Program-made: the position numbers and the translations under genes | The notes under the pieces: generated by a model | Seen by the model: the letters and a program-made list of their open reading frames with translations, nothing else | Told to the model about the DNA's origin: nothing | Databases searched by the model: none | DNA from: an uncultured Rhodospirillales bacterium | GTDB taxonomy: Bacteria > Pseudomonadota > Alphaproteobacteria > RF32 > CAG-239 | Length of the DNA: 13,343 bases | NCBI GenBank assembly: GCA_902795665.1 | Contig: CADBMA010000001.1 | Coordinates: 1-13,343 of the forward strand | Direction of reading: 5' to 3' | Shown: piece after piece, positions 1-6,450 of the stretch | Layout: every line of letters begins with the position of its first letter | Position numbering within the stretch: the first letter of the stretch is position 1

Positions 1-1
1 G

Positions 2-814
2 GAATTTGCAGAAAATTTCTTTGAAGTCGTAACGGTTGATTATACCGATAACGAGCAAGAACTATACTGCGGTTATTTATCATCAGAGCCTGACGATGAT
101 AAAATGAAATCAGCTACCGCAAAATATGGAATAAAACTTCCGGAGTATACAATAGAATTTATTCCGGCAACCAATTGGCTGACCAAAAATGTTATCAAAT
201 TTTCGCCTATAGAAACCGAAGATTTTTTAATTTACGGAAGCCATGAAGAACAATGTCCGAATACCGACAAACAGGCAATTCGCATTTATGCGGCAACCGC
301 TTTCGGTTCCGGGCAGCATCAAACCACGCGCTCTTGTCTGCAGCTGCTGAGTTTGCTTAATAAACGTCAATTTACTCCGCAAAATATATTGGATATGGGC
401 TGCGGGTCAGGAATATTGGCACTGGCGGCTTGCCGTTTATGGCCGCAATCCAAAGCTTTGTGCGTAGATATTGATGATGAAGCTGTTGCCGTCACCTTGC
501 AAAATGCTGCTGACAATAATTTAGGCGAACGCATTCATGCGGTGCAAAGCAATGGATTTGCCAATTATCATATTGCTGAAAATAGTCCATATCAGCTGAT
601 TTTGGCCAATATTTTAGCACGCCCTTTGATTGAAATGGCTGAAGAATTATCTCAAAATCTGACTTTGGGAGGATACGCCGTTTTATCAGGTTTTATTGAC
701 GAGCAAACAAAATGGGTGCAAGATACATATCAAAAATTTGGATTGCACTGCGTGGACTTGATAAAAAACGAAAATTGGCGCGCAATGTTAGTGGAGAAAA
801 ATCATGACCATTAA
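2..814 (+). CDS. prmA: Ribosomal protein L11 methyltransferase PrmA, 5' end missing
   Basis: This is a cytoplasmic SAM-dependent methyltransferase that, by family knowledge, methylates ribosomal protein L11. The frame is open to the left window edge, so the gene starts upstream. The ATG at 104 is internal, because the residues encoded before it (including GYLSSEPD) fit the N-terminal part of alphaproteobacterial PrmA. About 270 residues are visible, and I estimate only 15-25 are missing. Visible motifs are AFGSGQHQTT just before the catalytic fold (about 297-328), the SAM-binding loop LDMGCGSGIL (389-418), the acidic strand end CVDIDDE, and NILARPL, the PrmA version of the NxxxxPL motif. The usual AFGTGxH is here AFGSGQH, a conservative change. 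The stop overlaps the start of the aminopeptidase gene by 11 bases, implying translational coupling. The family assignment is very secure. Confidence 0.95.
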   Translation, partial: EFAENFFEVVTVDYTDNEQELYCGYLSSEPDDDKMKSATAKYGIKLPEYTIEFIPATNWLTKNVIKFSPIETEDFLIYGSHEEQCPNTDKQAIRIYAATAFGSGQHQTTRSCLQLLSLLNKRQFTPQNILDMGCGSGILALAACRLWPQSKALCVDIDDEAVAVTLQNAADNNLGERIHAVQSNGFANYHIAENSPYQLILANILARPLIEMAEELSQNLTLGGYAVLSGFIDEQTKWVQDTYQKFGLHCVDLIKNENWRAMLVEKNHDH

Positions 815-2489
815 AGATATACAAAAATCAATGACAAGCGACGCAATTATTATCTTTCGCAACAATCACTTTTTGGGGCAGGATATTTTGGAACAAGAAA
901 ACCAAATTTTGGCGCTCACCGGTTTTAGCGGCTCAGCCGGAACACTTATTATTACTCGCCAAAAAGCCTTTTTGTTTGTTGACGGAAGGTATGAAATTCA
1001 ATCCCAAAAACAGACAAATGCAAAATTTGTTGAAGTAATTGTTGAAAATGCGGAAAACAATTTTCAAAGCTGGATTAAAACCAATCTTTATAATGCGAAT
1101 ATTGAGTATAATCCCTGGCAAATCAGCGAGTCGCTGCTGCAGCAAATAAAAAAATGCCTGCCAAAAGCTCAGTGGCTTCCCAAAGCGCAATTAATGAATA
1201 CCCAAAGAGCTGAAGCATTCATACAATCAATTGATTATGCCGGAAAAAGTGCAGAGGATAAAATTGCTGAATTGGCTAAAAAAACAGCCTCTGACAATGT
1301 TGCCGCAACATTTATCGGTGCAGCAGATAGTGTATCTTGGCTTACCAACTTGCGCTCCAATGCTTTGCCGGATACCCCGATTATTCGCGCCATGGCATTG
1401 GTAACAGCAGAAAAAGCAATAACTTTGTTGCTGGACAACGTAGATTTGCCGAAAGAATGCAAATTCAAGCAATCTTCTGTTATGACTTTGGAGAATGTTT
1501 TACAGCCTTTTTCCGGTCAAAAAATCAGTGCCGATTTTAATACAACACCGGCGGCGATTGTAGACATATTCCGCAATCTAGGAATTGAGGTTGTAAATAA
1601 AGCGGATTTTTGTGCAGTCACTAAAGCCCAAAAAAATCCGACAGAATTGCAAGGGATGAAAAATTCACACATCAGAGATGGTGTTGCCATATGCAAATTT
1701 TTGTCATGGTTTGAGGATAACTATCACGCCAAGACGGAAATTGATGTCGTCAATAAACTGCTCTCACTTCGCCAAGAGCAAAGCTTATTTTATTCCGTTA
1801 GTTTTGAAACTATCGCCGGCAGCGGAGAAAATGCCGCAATTATCCACTATCAACCCTCAGCATCAAATTGTGCCAAGATTAAAGAAAATTCAGTGTTGTT
1901 GCTGGATAGCGGCGGACAATATTTTGACGGAACAACCGACATAACCCGTACGATTAGTGTTGGAAACCCCACACCTAAAATGATTGAAAAATTTACAATT
2001 GTACTCAAAGCACATATTGCGCTTGCTTCACAAATTTTTCCCGAACACACTTCCGGTACAAGACTGGACGCAATCTGCCGCCGTATCATGTGGCAGTTCG
2101 GTCTTGATTATAAACACGGAACCGGACACGGAGTAGGGTGTTTCTTAAATGTCCATGAAGGACCGCAAAATATGGGTGTCTCAGGTAATAACTATCCTCT
2201 TAAACCAAACATGGTTGTATCAATTGAACCCGGATATTATGAAGAAGGCAATTTTGGAATTAGAATTGAAAATTTGGTTTATGTAACCCATGCCGATATA
2301 GATGGATATTTAAAATTTGAACCTTTGACAATGGTGCCGGTTGATTTTCGCCTGATTGATAAATATCTACTTACTGACGAGGAGATAAAATGGTTGAACA
2401 ATTACCATCATCAGGTTTATCAAAAAATTGCGCCGCTGCTCAGCCGGCAAGAGCGTCAATGGCTTGAAAAGGCTTGCTCCCCGTTATAA
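804..2489 (+). CDS. pepP: Xaa-Pro aminopeptidase (aminopeptidase P, M24B, long form)
   Basis: This cytoplasmic dinuclear-metal peptidase removes an N-terminal residue preceding proline. The protein is 561 aa, the long eukaryote-like form with two creatinase-type N-terminal domains, a pita-bread catalytic domain and a C-terminal M24 extension (about residues 500-561). The metal ligands are all present: D368 and D379 (DSGGQY...TTD), H442 in HGTGHGVG, E475 in SIEPGYY and E489 in RIEN. Their spacing matches human XPNPEP1 almost exactly. A second conserved histidine lies in FLNVHEGP. The start at 804 is supported by a GTGGAG ribosome site seven bases upstream, and it overlaps the end of prmA, which often neighbours it in alphaproteobacteria. 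The gene is probably housekeeping, translated from the prmA transcript. No truncation or missing residue is seen. The symbol is assigned by family; the bacterial short PepP is a different subtype. Confidence 0.93.
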   Translation: MTIKDIQKSMTSDAIIIFRNNHFLGQDILEQENQILALTGFSGSAGTLIITRQKAFLFVDGRYEIQSQKQTNAKFVEVIVENAENNFQSWIKTNLYNANIEYNPWQISESLLQQIKKCLPKAQWLPKAQLMNTQRAEAFIQSIDYAGKSAEDKIAELAKKTASDNVAATFIGAADSVSWLTNLRSNALPDTPIIRAMALVTAEKAITLLLDNVDLPKECKFKQSSVMTLENVLQPFSGQKISADFNTTPAAIVDIFRNLGIEVVNKADFCAVTKAQKNPTELQGMKNSHIRDGVAICKFLSWFEDNYHAKTEIDVVNKLLSLRQEQSLFYSVSFETIAGSGENAAIIHYQPSASNCAKIKENSVLLLDSGGQYFDGTTDITRTISVGNPTPKMIEKFTIVLKAHIALASQIFPEHTSGTRLDAICRRIMWQFGLDYKHGTGHGVGCFLNVHEGPQNMGVSGNNYPLKPNMVVSIEPGYYEEGNFGIRIENLVYVTHADIDGYLKFEPLTMVPVDFRLIDKYLLTDEEIKWLNNYHHQVYQKIAPLLSRQERQWLEKACSPL

Positions 2490-2508
2490 ACCCATAACGG
2501 AGATAAAA

Positions 2509-2970
2509 ATGACAAAATATACCTTAATATTAATAAGTTGCCTGCTGTCATCTGCAGCTTTGGCTCAACTTCCGCAATATCAGGGAGCATACAATCCATC
2601 ACAAAGTTTGCAAGAATATTTTGCTGCCGAAAACGGCAATTATAATAAGTCAATCATCTATGTATTTTATACTGCTGATAGCTGCTACGAATGTCCGAAA
2701 GCCATGGAAATGATTGATGAATTATATCAAAAATATTATGCCGACCAATATAGCCTGTTTATGATTGATTATCAAAATGACGATGAGTATAATTTTATTG
2801 CCACTTATAATCTTAGCCGCCCTTTGGAAGTGGTTTTGGTGCGTATTCAAGACGGCTCATCATTCGGATATGAAAAAATTGAAAACTTGCAAAATATGAC
2901 TTCTGATCAAATATCTTTTGATAAATATGTCAGATACCGCATTGATAGTTTTTTAGGGCAGAGTGAGTAG
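2509..2970 (+). CDS. Secreted thioredoxin-like CxxC protein (153 aa)
   Basis: I do not recognise a named family, but the layout suggests a small periplasmic thioredoxin-fold protein. Residues 1-19 form a signal peptide (Lys, hydrophobic stretch, cleavage after SSAALA). A beta-strand-like YVFYTADSCYECP follows, with CxxC at C59-C62, the place of a thioredoxin active site. Further on, SRPLEVVLVRIQDG followed by GYEKIENL resembles the cis-proline strand, turn and last strand of that fold. The ATG at 2509 is chosen because GGAG lies six bases upstream (2499-2502) and the signal peptide begins there; the frame extends further upstream only inside the aminopeptidase gene. The 19-base gap after that gene suggests co-transcription. 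A role in disulfide exchange or thiol reduction in the periplasm is inference. The CYEC dipeptide is not typical of DsbA (CPHC) or thioredoxin (CGPC). Confidence 0.8.
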   Translation: MTKYTLILISCLLSSAALAQLPQYQGAYNPSQSLQEYFAAENGNYNKSIIYVFYTADSCYECPKAMEMIDELYQKYYADQYSLFMIDYQNDDEYNFIATYNLSRPLEVVLVRIQDGSSFGYEKIENLQNMTSDQISFDKYVRYRIDSFLGQSE

Positions 2971-2982
2971 TTATCTTTTTTA

Positions 2983-3011
2983 TTGACAATTTTACTTATT
3001 GTTCTTATATC
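2983..3011 (+). promoter_or_regulatory. Sigma-70-like promoter for the MATE exporter
   Basis: A perfect -35 box TTGACA (2983-2988) is followed after 17 bases by TATATC (3006-3011). Transcription would start about 20 bases before the MATE start codon. The preceding gene ends at 2970 with no visible terminator, so read-through from the prmA transcript is also possible. Confidence 0.6.
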
Positions 3012-3036
3012 CGGATTATTTTTATAAGGACACAAA

Positions 3037-4437
3037 ATGCAGGATATGACCTCCGGCAAGCCGCTGGGTTTGATAGTAAAATTTGCCATTCCGCTGCTTA
3101 TAAGCAATTGCTTTCAGCAGCTTTACAGCATATCCGATATTTTGCTGGTTGGACACTTAATTGGAGTTAAGGCGCTGGCTGCAGTAGGCGCGGTTGCTCC
3201 GTTGTTTTTCTTTTTGGTGGTTGTCAGTATTGGTTTTACTAACGGGTTGACAGTTATAACCGCCCAAAGTTTCGGAGCCAAAAATTTTGAGCGTATGCGT
3301 CGCTCTGTGGCCATAGCATCAATATTGAGTGCAAGTTTTACCCTGTTTTTTGCACTGATCATATTTTTGTTCATGGATCAATTGCTGCATATTATGAACG
3401 TCCCCGAAGATATATATGCAGATAGCAAAACATTTTTATGCGTAATTAACGCCGGTGTAATTATGATTGTCGGTTTTAATCTCTTATCCGGACTGATGAG
3501 AGCCCTTGGTGACAGCAAAACTCCGTTATATTTTTTAATATTTACCACTCTTGTTAATATCGTTCTAAATTTTGTGTTTATTTATTATTGCAGTATGGGA
3601 GTTGCAGGGTCGGCACTAGGGACAGTTGTCGCAATGACAATTTCATTTATCTGTTGCATTTTTTATATGAACAAAAAGTTTCCGCTTTTACGCCCGCACA
3701 AATCCGAATGGCGTCTTAGGGCCAATATGTGTAAAGAACATTTGATTATTGCAGTGCCTATGGCGGTACAATTTTCGATTATTGCACTTAGTACGGCAGT
3801 CACCCAAGCCATTTGCAACAAGTTTGGTGCGGCAACAATTGCCGCAATGACAGCCGCTATGCGTGTTGAACAACTTGGAGTTCAGCCCATGGTATCATTT
3901 GGTATTGCCATGTCAACCTATGTTGCACAAAATTACGGAGCCAACAGAGTGGCTCGAATCCGCCGCGGTGTATTGGAATGTTCGTTAACATCGCTATGCC
4001 TGAGTTTAATTTTGGCTGTTTTTGTATTTGCTTGCGGTCGGCAAATTGTCGGAATATTTATAACCGATGACAGCAATTATTCTGCTTCTGAAGTAATATC
4101 CATGGCTTGCACTTATCTAAACATCAGCGTTTTGTTTTATTTCTTTTTGGGACAGATATTTATTTTCCGCAATTCATGCCAAGGCATGGGAAACTCCATA
4201 GTTCCAATGATTTCAAGCATTGTTGAGCTTTTAATGCGTGTGTTTGCGGCCATCTATCTGGCATCAATATTTGGTTTTGTCGGTCTATGCTGGGCCAGTC
4301 CGTTAGCATGGATTGGCGGTGCTGCGGTGGTCTGCAGCGGATACTTTTATACCGTGCTGAAAATCAGTAAAAATGTTCGCCATCAACGCTTAAGTAATCA
4401 AAAGCAAAAAATATCAACAAAATTTGCCAAAATTTAA
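3037..4437 (+). CDS. MATE-family multidrug/toxic-compound efflux transporter
   Basis: This is an inner-membrane, cation-coupled exporter of the multidrug and toxic compound extrusion family, 466 aa (a usual family length) with about twelve hydrophobic segments. The N-terminus has the MATE opening GKPLGLIVKFAIPLL followed by NCFQQLYSISD and LVGHLIG, the standard layout of the first helix pair. The second half repeats the domain: a helix around AVTQAICNKFGAATIAAMTAAMRVE, then QPMVSFGIAMSTYVAQNYGA. ATG 3037 has AAGGA six bases upstream; ATG 3046 (MTSGKP...) is an alternative that fits family N-termini. The C-terminal tail after the last helix is basic and Lys/Gln-rich. The gene stands alone behind its own TTGACA promoter. 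The substrate cannot be predicted, so no NorM, DinF or MepA symbol is given. Confidence 0.92.
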   Translation: MQDMTSGKPLGLIVKFAIPLLISNCFQQLYSISDILLVGHLIGVKALAAVGAVAPLFFFLVVVSIGFTNGLTVITAQSFGAKNFERMRRSVAIASILSASFTLFFALIIFLFMDQLLHIMNVPEDIYADSKTFLCVINAGVIMIVGFNLLSGLMRALGDSKTPLYFLIFTTLVNIVLNFVFIYYCSMGVAGSALGTVVAMTISFICCIFYMNKKFPLLRPHKSEWRLRANMCKEHLIIAVPMAVQFSIIALSTAVTQAICNKFGAATIAAMTAAMRVEQLGVQPMVSFGIAMSTYVAQNYGANRVARIRRGVLECSLTSLCLSLILAVFVFACGRQIVGIFITDDSNYSASEVISMACTYLNISVLFYFFLGQIFIFRNSCQGMGNSIVPMISSIVELLMRVFAAIYLASIFGFVGLCWASPLAWIGGAAVVCSGYFYTVLKISKNVRHQRLSNQKQKISTKFAKI

Positions 4438-4449
4438 ATAATTTTGTTG
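4415..4449. repeat. Perfect 10-bp inverted repeat at MATE 3' end
   Basis: CAACAAAATT (4415-4424) and AATTTTGTTG (4440-4449) are exact reverse complements around a 15-base loop. The left arm is inside the MATE coding end and the right arm covers the start of the next promoter's -35 box. It has no U-run after it, so it is not a classical terminator. It could be an operator or a 3' mRNA-end hairpin, but AT-rich chance is also possible. Confidence 0.4.
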
Positions 4450-4475
4450 AGATTTATAATAAAAGTGTATATACT
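4447..4475 (+). promoter_or_regulatory. Sigma-70-like promoter for Cys-rich lipoprotein
   Basis: TTGAGA (4447-4452) and TATACT (4470-4475) are separated by exactly 17 bases, with 5/6 matches to consensus in each box. Transcription would begin near 4482, giving an untranslated leader of about 28 bases. This is one of the best promoter matches in the window. Confidence 0.7.
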
Positions 4476-4509
4476 GAGGACATCAATAACTAACTGAATG
4501 AGGAAAATG

Positions 4510-4986
4510 ATGAAAAAGATTTTTACTATATTGGGCGCTGTTTTGGCTGTTTCAGCCTGCGCTAATGACTATGATTGCTCCGGTGAAAATTATGAAGAGC
4601 AATGCCCTTGTCAAGAGGCAGCTCCGGCTCCTCAACCTTGCAATGAATGTGCTCGCGCTCAGACTCCGGTTGTGCAAGCTCCGGTAGCGCAGCCAACCTG
4701 CGGAACCTGCCAAGGCGAAGTTCGTACAGTTCGTGAACCTGTTGAGGTTGTCTATCGCCGCAGAACATTCGGCACTGTTTATGAGCCAAGATACTTTGAA
4801 AACGTTTCTTATGAAAGACAAAATTTGGGCGGTGGTTATTATCAACAGCAAGTTGTTGTAGAAACCGATACAGAAACCGTTGTTCCGGCTCAGCCGCAGG
4901 TTGTTGCTCCGACAGTTTCGGCACCGGCTCCGGCAGCTTCGGCTCGTCGCTATAACGGACCGGTTGTCGTGGTACCGGCTCAATAA
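4510..4986 (+). CDS. Cysteine-rich Pro/Ala/Val lipoprotein, unknown function (158 aa)
   Basis: I do not recognise a family. The protein starts with a lipoprotein signal: two lysines, a hydrophobic core and lipobox VSAC, with the lipidated cysteine at residue 17 and Ala-Asn next. Seven further cysteines lie in residues 23-67, as C23, CPC (32-34), CNEC (44-47) and CGTC (64-67), separated by Ala/Pro/Gln linkers. The middle (about 73-108) is charged and tyrosine-rich (VVYRRR, YEPRYFENVSYERQ). The end is Val/Pro/Ala-rich. Three ATGs are possible (4498, 4507, 4510). The AGGA at 4501-4504 sits five bases before 4510, and signal peptides usually open MKK, so 4510 is preferred. It has its own promoter and terminator, so it is probably an abundant monocistronic envelope protein. 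Metal binding or disulfide cross-linking by the paired cysteines is inference. Confidence 0.82.
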   Translation: MKKIFTILGAVLAVSACANDYDCSGENYEEQCPCQEAAPAPQPCNECARAQTPVVQAPVAQPTCGTCQGEVRTVREPVEVVYRRRTFGTVYEPRYFENVSYERQNLGGGYYQQQVVVETDTETVVPAQPQVVAPTVSAPAPAASARRYNGPVVVVPAQ

Positions 4987-5005
4987 AGATAAATTACTTT
5001 CCTCA

Positions 5006-5032
5006 AAGCCCTCTTGAAAGAGGGCTTTTTTT
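5006..5032 (+). terminator. Intrinsic terminator after Cys-rich lipoprotein
   Basis: A 9-bp perfect stem, AAGCCCTCT (5006-5014) with AGAGGGCTT (5019-5027), closes a TGAA loop and runs into seven T's (5026-5032). It begins 19 bases after the lipoprotein stop codon. Confidence 0.9.
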
Positions 5033-5041
5033 GTATATATC
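5014..5041 (+). promoter_or_regulatory. Possible promoter nested in the terminator, for the small Cys-rich ORF
   Basis: TTGAAA (5014-5019) lies in the loop of the preceding terminator. TATATC (5036-5041) follows at 16 bases. A start near 5048 would give a leader of about 19 bases before ATG 5067. A TATAAT also occurs at 5049-5054 but has no partner box and would start RNA inside the ribosome site. This is weak evidence from matching alone. Confidence 0.35.
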
Positions 5042-5066
5042 TACCAAATATAATACGGAGGAAATT

Positions 5067-5246
5067 ATGAGTAATAAGCAGCAGCAAGATATACTGGATA
5101 ACCAGCAAAACAAATGCAACTGCAGCGAGGACGATAATTGCGGATGCACTTATCCCAACAACACCTTGCCTGATTATGAATCTAAACAAGGCGATAATTC
5201 TCAAATCCCTTGCAATAAAAAGCGCTCAGCTTCTAAAAAGGCCTGA
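5067..5246 (+). CDS. Small cysteine-rich hydrophilic protein (59 aa), convergent overlap with trxB
   Basis: This is an unrecognised small ORF. Support for it being real comes from a strong ribosome site, GGAGGA (5057-5062), four bases before ATG 5067, and from a non-random composition. The N-terminal third is Gln/Asn/Asp-rich. A CxC-x5-CxC cluster (C17, C19, C25, C27) follows, a lone C49 comes later, and the tail is basic (KKRSASKK). It has no signal peptide or membrane segment, so it is probably cytoplasmic. The cysteine cluster could bind a metal ion; that is inference. Its last 46 bases overlap the 3' end of trxB on the other strand, so about a quarter of its sequence is constrained by that gene. 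The cluster itself lies outside the overlap. It follows the lipoprotein terminator by 34 bases. It may be a genuine gene or a small-ORF artefact. Confidence 0.6.
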   Translation: MSNKQQQDILDNQQNKCNCSEDDNCGCTYPNNTLPDYESKQGDNSQIPCNKKRSASKKA

Positions 5247-6139
5247 CACCCTGAACCGGCAGCAGTTATAGCCTGACGATATCGAGAATCTTTAACATCA
5301 CCGGCGGCAAAAATACCATCAATGCTGGTTTTTGTGCTTCCCGGAGAAGTTATGATATATCCGTCATCATCAAGATTTAACGCTGATTTGAATATTGATG
5401 TATTTGGTGTGTGTCCGATGGCCACAAAGAGTCCGTCAACATCAAGTTCCTTAAATTTATCGGTTTTCAGATTTTTAATGCGCAGTCCGGTCATCGACTT
5501 TGGATTTTCATTGCCCAAAACATCACAAACCACGCTATCCCATTCAATATTAATCTTGGGATGATTAAACAAGCGCTCTTGCATAGTTTTATCAGCACGC
5601 AACGTATCTCTGCGGTGAATAAGCGTAACCGACGCCGCAATATTGGCCAAATAAAGCGCTTCTTCTGCAGCGGTATTGCCTCCGCCGACAACAGCCACAT
5701 GTTTATTGCGATAGAAAAAACCATCACAGGTGGCACAGCTTGATACACCAAAACCACGAAACTTTGTTTCATTTTCAAGCCCCAGCCAACGAGCTGAAGC
5801 GCCGGTGGCAATAATTACACTGTCGGCACAATACGAATTTTGTTCTGATATCAGAGTAAAAGGCCTTTTTGAAAAGTCAACTTCACTAATTTGGTCATCA
5901 ATAACGGTTACTCCCAAATTTTGAGCCTGATTTAACATTCTATCCATTAGCTCAGTGCCGGCAATCGGTTCCGGAAACCCCGGAAAATTTTCAATATAGG
6001 TAGTGATAGTGAGTTGCCCGCCTTTCTGAAATCCGGATATCAGCAAAGGGCTAAGTCCGGCACGAGCAGCATAAATGCCTGCTGTATATCCGGCCGGACC
6101 AGACCCGAGAATGATTATTTTCGATTGATATTGTGCCAT
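5201..6139 (-). CDS. trxB: Thioredoxin-disulfide reductase
   Basis: This cytoplasmic FAD flavoenzyme transfers electrons from NADPH to thioredoxin. The protein is 312 aa, the normal length. Visible in order are the FAD-binding GSGPAGYTAG near the start, the redox pair in CATC (C135, C138, matching the E. coli enzyme positions) followed by DGFF, the NADPH-binding GGGNTAAEEA with HRR, and the C-terminal FAD segment GIFAAGDV with YRQAITAAGSG. The frame extends upstream to 6223, but ATG 6139 (MAQYQSK) is chosen because AAGGAG lies seven bases upstream (6147-6152) and family proteins start just before the FAD motif. It appears monocistronic, and its 3' end overlaps the convergent small Cys-rich ORF. 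No separate terminator is visible. The assignment is secure. Confidence 0.97.
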   Translation of the reverse strand: MAQYQSKIIILGSGPAGYTAGIYAARAGLSPLLISGFQKGGQLTITTYIENFPGFPEPIAGTELMDRMLNQAQNLGVTVIDDQISEVDFSKRPFTLISEQNSYCADSVIIATGASARWLGLENETKFRGFGVSSCATCDGFFYRNKHVAVVGGGNTAAEEALYLANIAASVTLIHRRDTLRADKTMQERLFNHPKINIEWDSVVCDVLGNENPKSMTGLRIKNLKTDKFKELDVDGLFVAIGHTPNTSIFKSALNLDDDGYIITSPGSTKTSIDGIFAAGDVKDSRYRQAITAAGSGCQAFLEAERFLLQGI

Positions 6140-6149
6140 TTTTATTCTC

Positions 6150-6164
6150 CTTGTTGAGAACAAG
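6150..6164 (-). repeat. Small inverted repeat over the trxB ribosome site
   Basis: CTTGTT (6150-6155) and AACAAG (6159-6164) form a 6-bp perfect inverted repeat with a 3-base loop. It abuts the trxB Shine-Dalgarno sequence, shares its first bases, and touches the proposed -10 box. It could be a small operator or a hairpin that masks the ribosome site. Six base pairs can occur by chance. Confidence 0.35.
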
Positions 6165-6189
6165 ATACTATTTTTATACAATAATTCAA
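6162..6189 (-). promoter_or_regulatory. Candidate trxB promoter
   Basis: Read on the minus strand, TTGAAT (6184-6189) and TATCTT (6162-6167) are 16 bases apart. The mRNA would start near 6155, giving a very short leader before ATG 6139. The match is moderate and AT-rich alternatives exist nearby. Confidence 0.35.
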
Positions 6190-6224
6190 GAATAAAAAAA
6201 TCCCGTTTTTTGTATAAAAACATA

Positions 6225-6256
6225 TTGACAGTCAGGGTAAAATATGCGAATTAAAT
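6225..6256 (+). promoter_or_regulatory. Candidate tRNA-Arg promoter
   Basis: A perfect TTGACA (6225-6230) lies 40 bases before the tRNA 5' end, as expected for a strong tRNA promoter. The -10 box is poor: GAATTA at 17 bases or TTAAAT (6251-6256) at 20 bases. Only the -35 element is convincing. Confidence 0.45.
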
Positions 6257-6269
6257 AGCCGATGACAAT

Positions 6270-6346
6270 GCGCTCCTAGCTCAGCTGGATAGAGCAACAG
6301 CCTTCTAAGCTGTGGGTCGGGCGTTCGAATCGCCCGGAGCGCGCCA
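6270..6346 (+). tRNA. tRNA-Arg (anticodon TCT), CCA encoded
   Basis: This is a complete 77-base cloverleaf. The acceptor stem GCGCTCC pairs with GGAGCGC, with discriminator G and an encoded CCA end (6344-6346). The D-arm contains AGCTCAGCTGGATAGAGC. The anticodon stem ACAGC/GCTGT encloses loop CTTCTAA, with anticodon TCT at 6304-6306. The T-stem GGGCG/CGCCC encloses TTCGAAT. All stems pair perfectly. It reads AGA (and AGG by wobble) arginine codons. It stands alone with its own terminator. No phage or integrase gene lies next to it, so there is no sign that its 3' end is used as an attachment site here. Confidence 0.97.
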
Positions 6347-6351
6347 ATTCA

Positions 6352-6377
6352 CCCCTAGAGAAATCTAGGGTTTTTTT
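6352..6377 (+). terminator. Intrinsic terminator after tRNA-Arg
   Basis: The stem CCCTAGA (6353-6359) / TCTAGGG (6364-6370) with a GAAA tetraloop is followed by seven T's (6371-6377). It begins a few bases after the tRNA 3' end. Confidence 0.88.
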
Positions 6378-6413
6378 ATTATATGCCATTACACGAAAAA
6401 TTTAAAATTGCGC

Positions 6414-6437
6414 AAAAAAAAACGCCCCGAAGGACGC
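6414..6437 (-). terminator. UUCG-tetraloop terminator of the 151-aa gene
   Basis: On the minus strand, CGTCC pairs with GGGCG (one G-U pair) around a TTCG loop in C(UUCG)G context, an exceptionally stable tetraloop. Nine T's follow (complement of A's 6414-6422). It begins 14 bases after the TAG of the minus-strand gene and supports that gene being transcribed. Confidence 0.8.
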
Positions 6438-6450
6438 AAAAAAAATATCT

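Noticed and set aside
104..814. ATG 104 as the prmA start
   Set aside because: The frame continues to the left edge and encodes residues that match the N-terminal part of the family, so the gene is cut by the window.
4552..4983. Minus-strand frames of 143 and 120 codons opposite the lipoprotein gene
   Set aside because: They arise from the repetitive Pro/Ala/Val codons of the plus-strand gene. They have no ribosome site, and the plus-strand gene has a lipobox, promoter and terminator.
5322..5924. Plus-strand and second minus-strand frames across trxB
   Set aside because: trxB is complete with all motifs in one frame. The others have no family resemblance or start signals.
6270..6450. tRNA-Arg 3' end as an integration site for a mobile element
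   Set aside because: There is no integrase, no direct repeat of the tRNA end in the window and no compositional break. Only the orphan 151-aa gene lies nearby.
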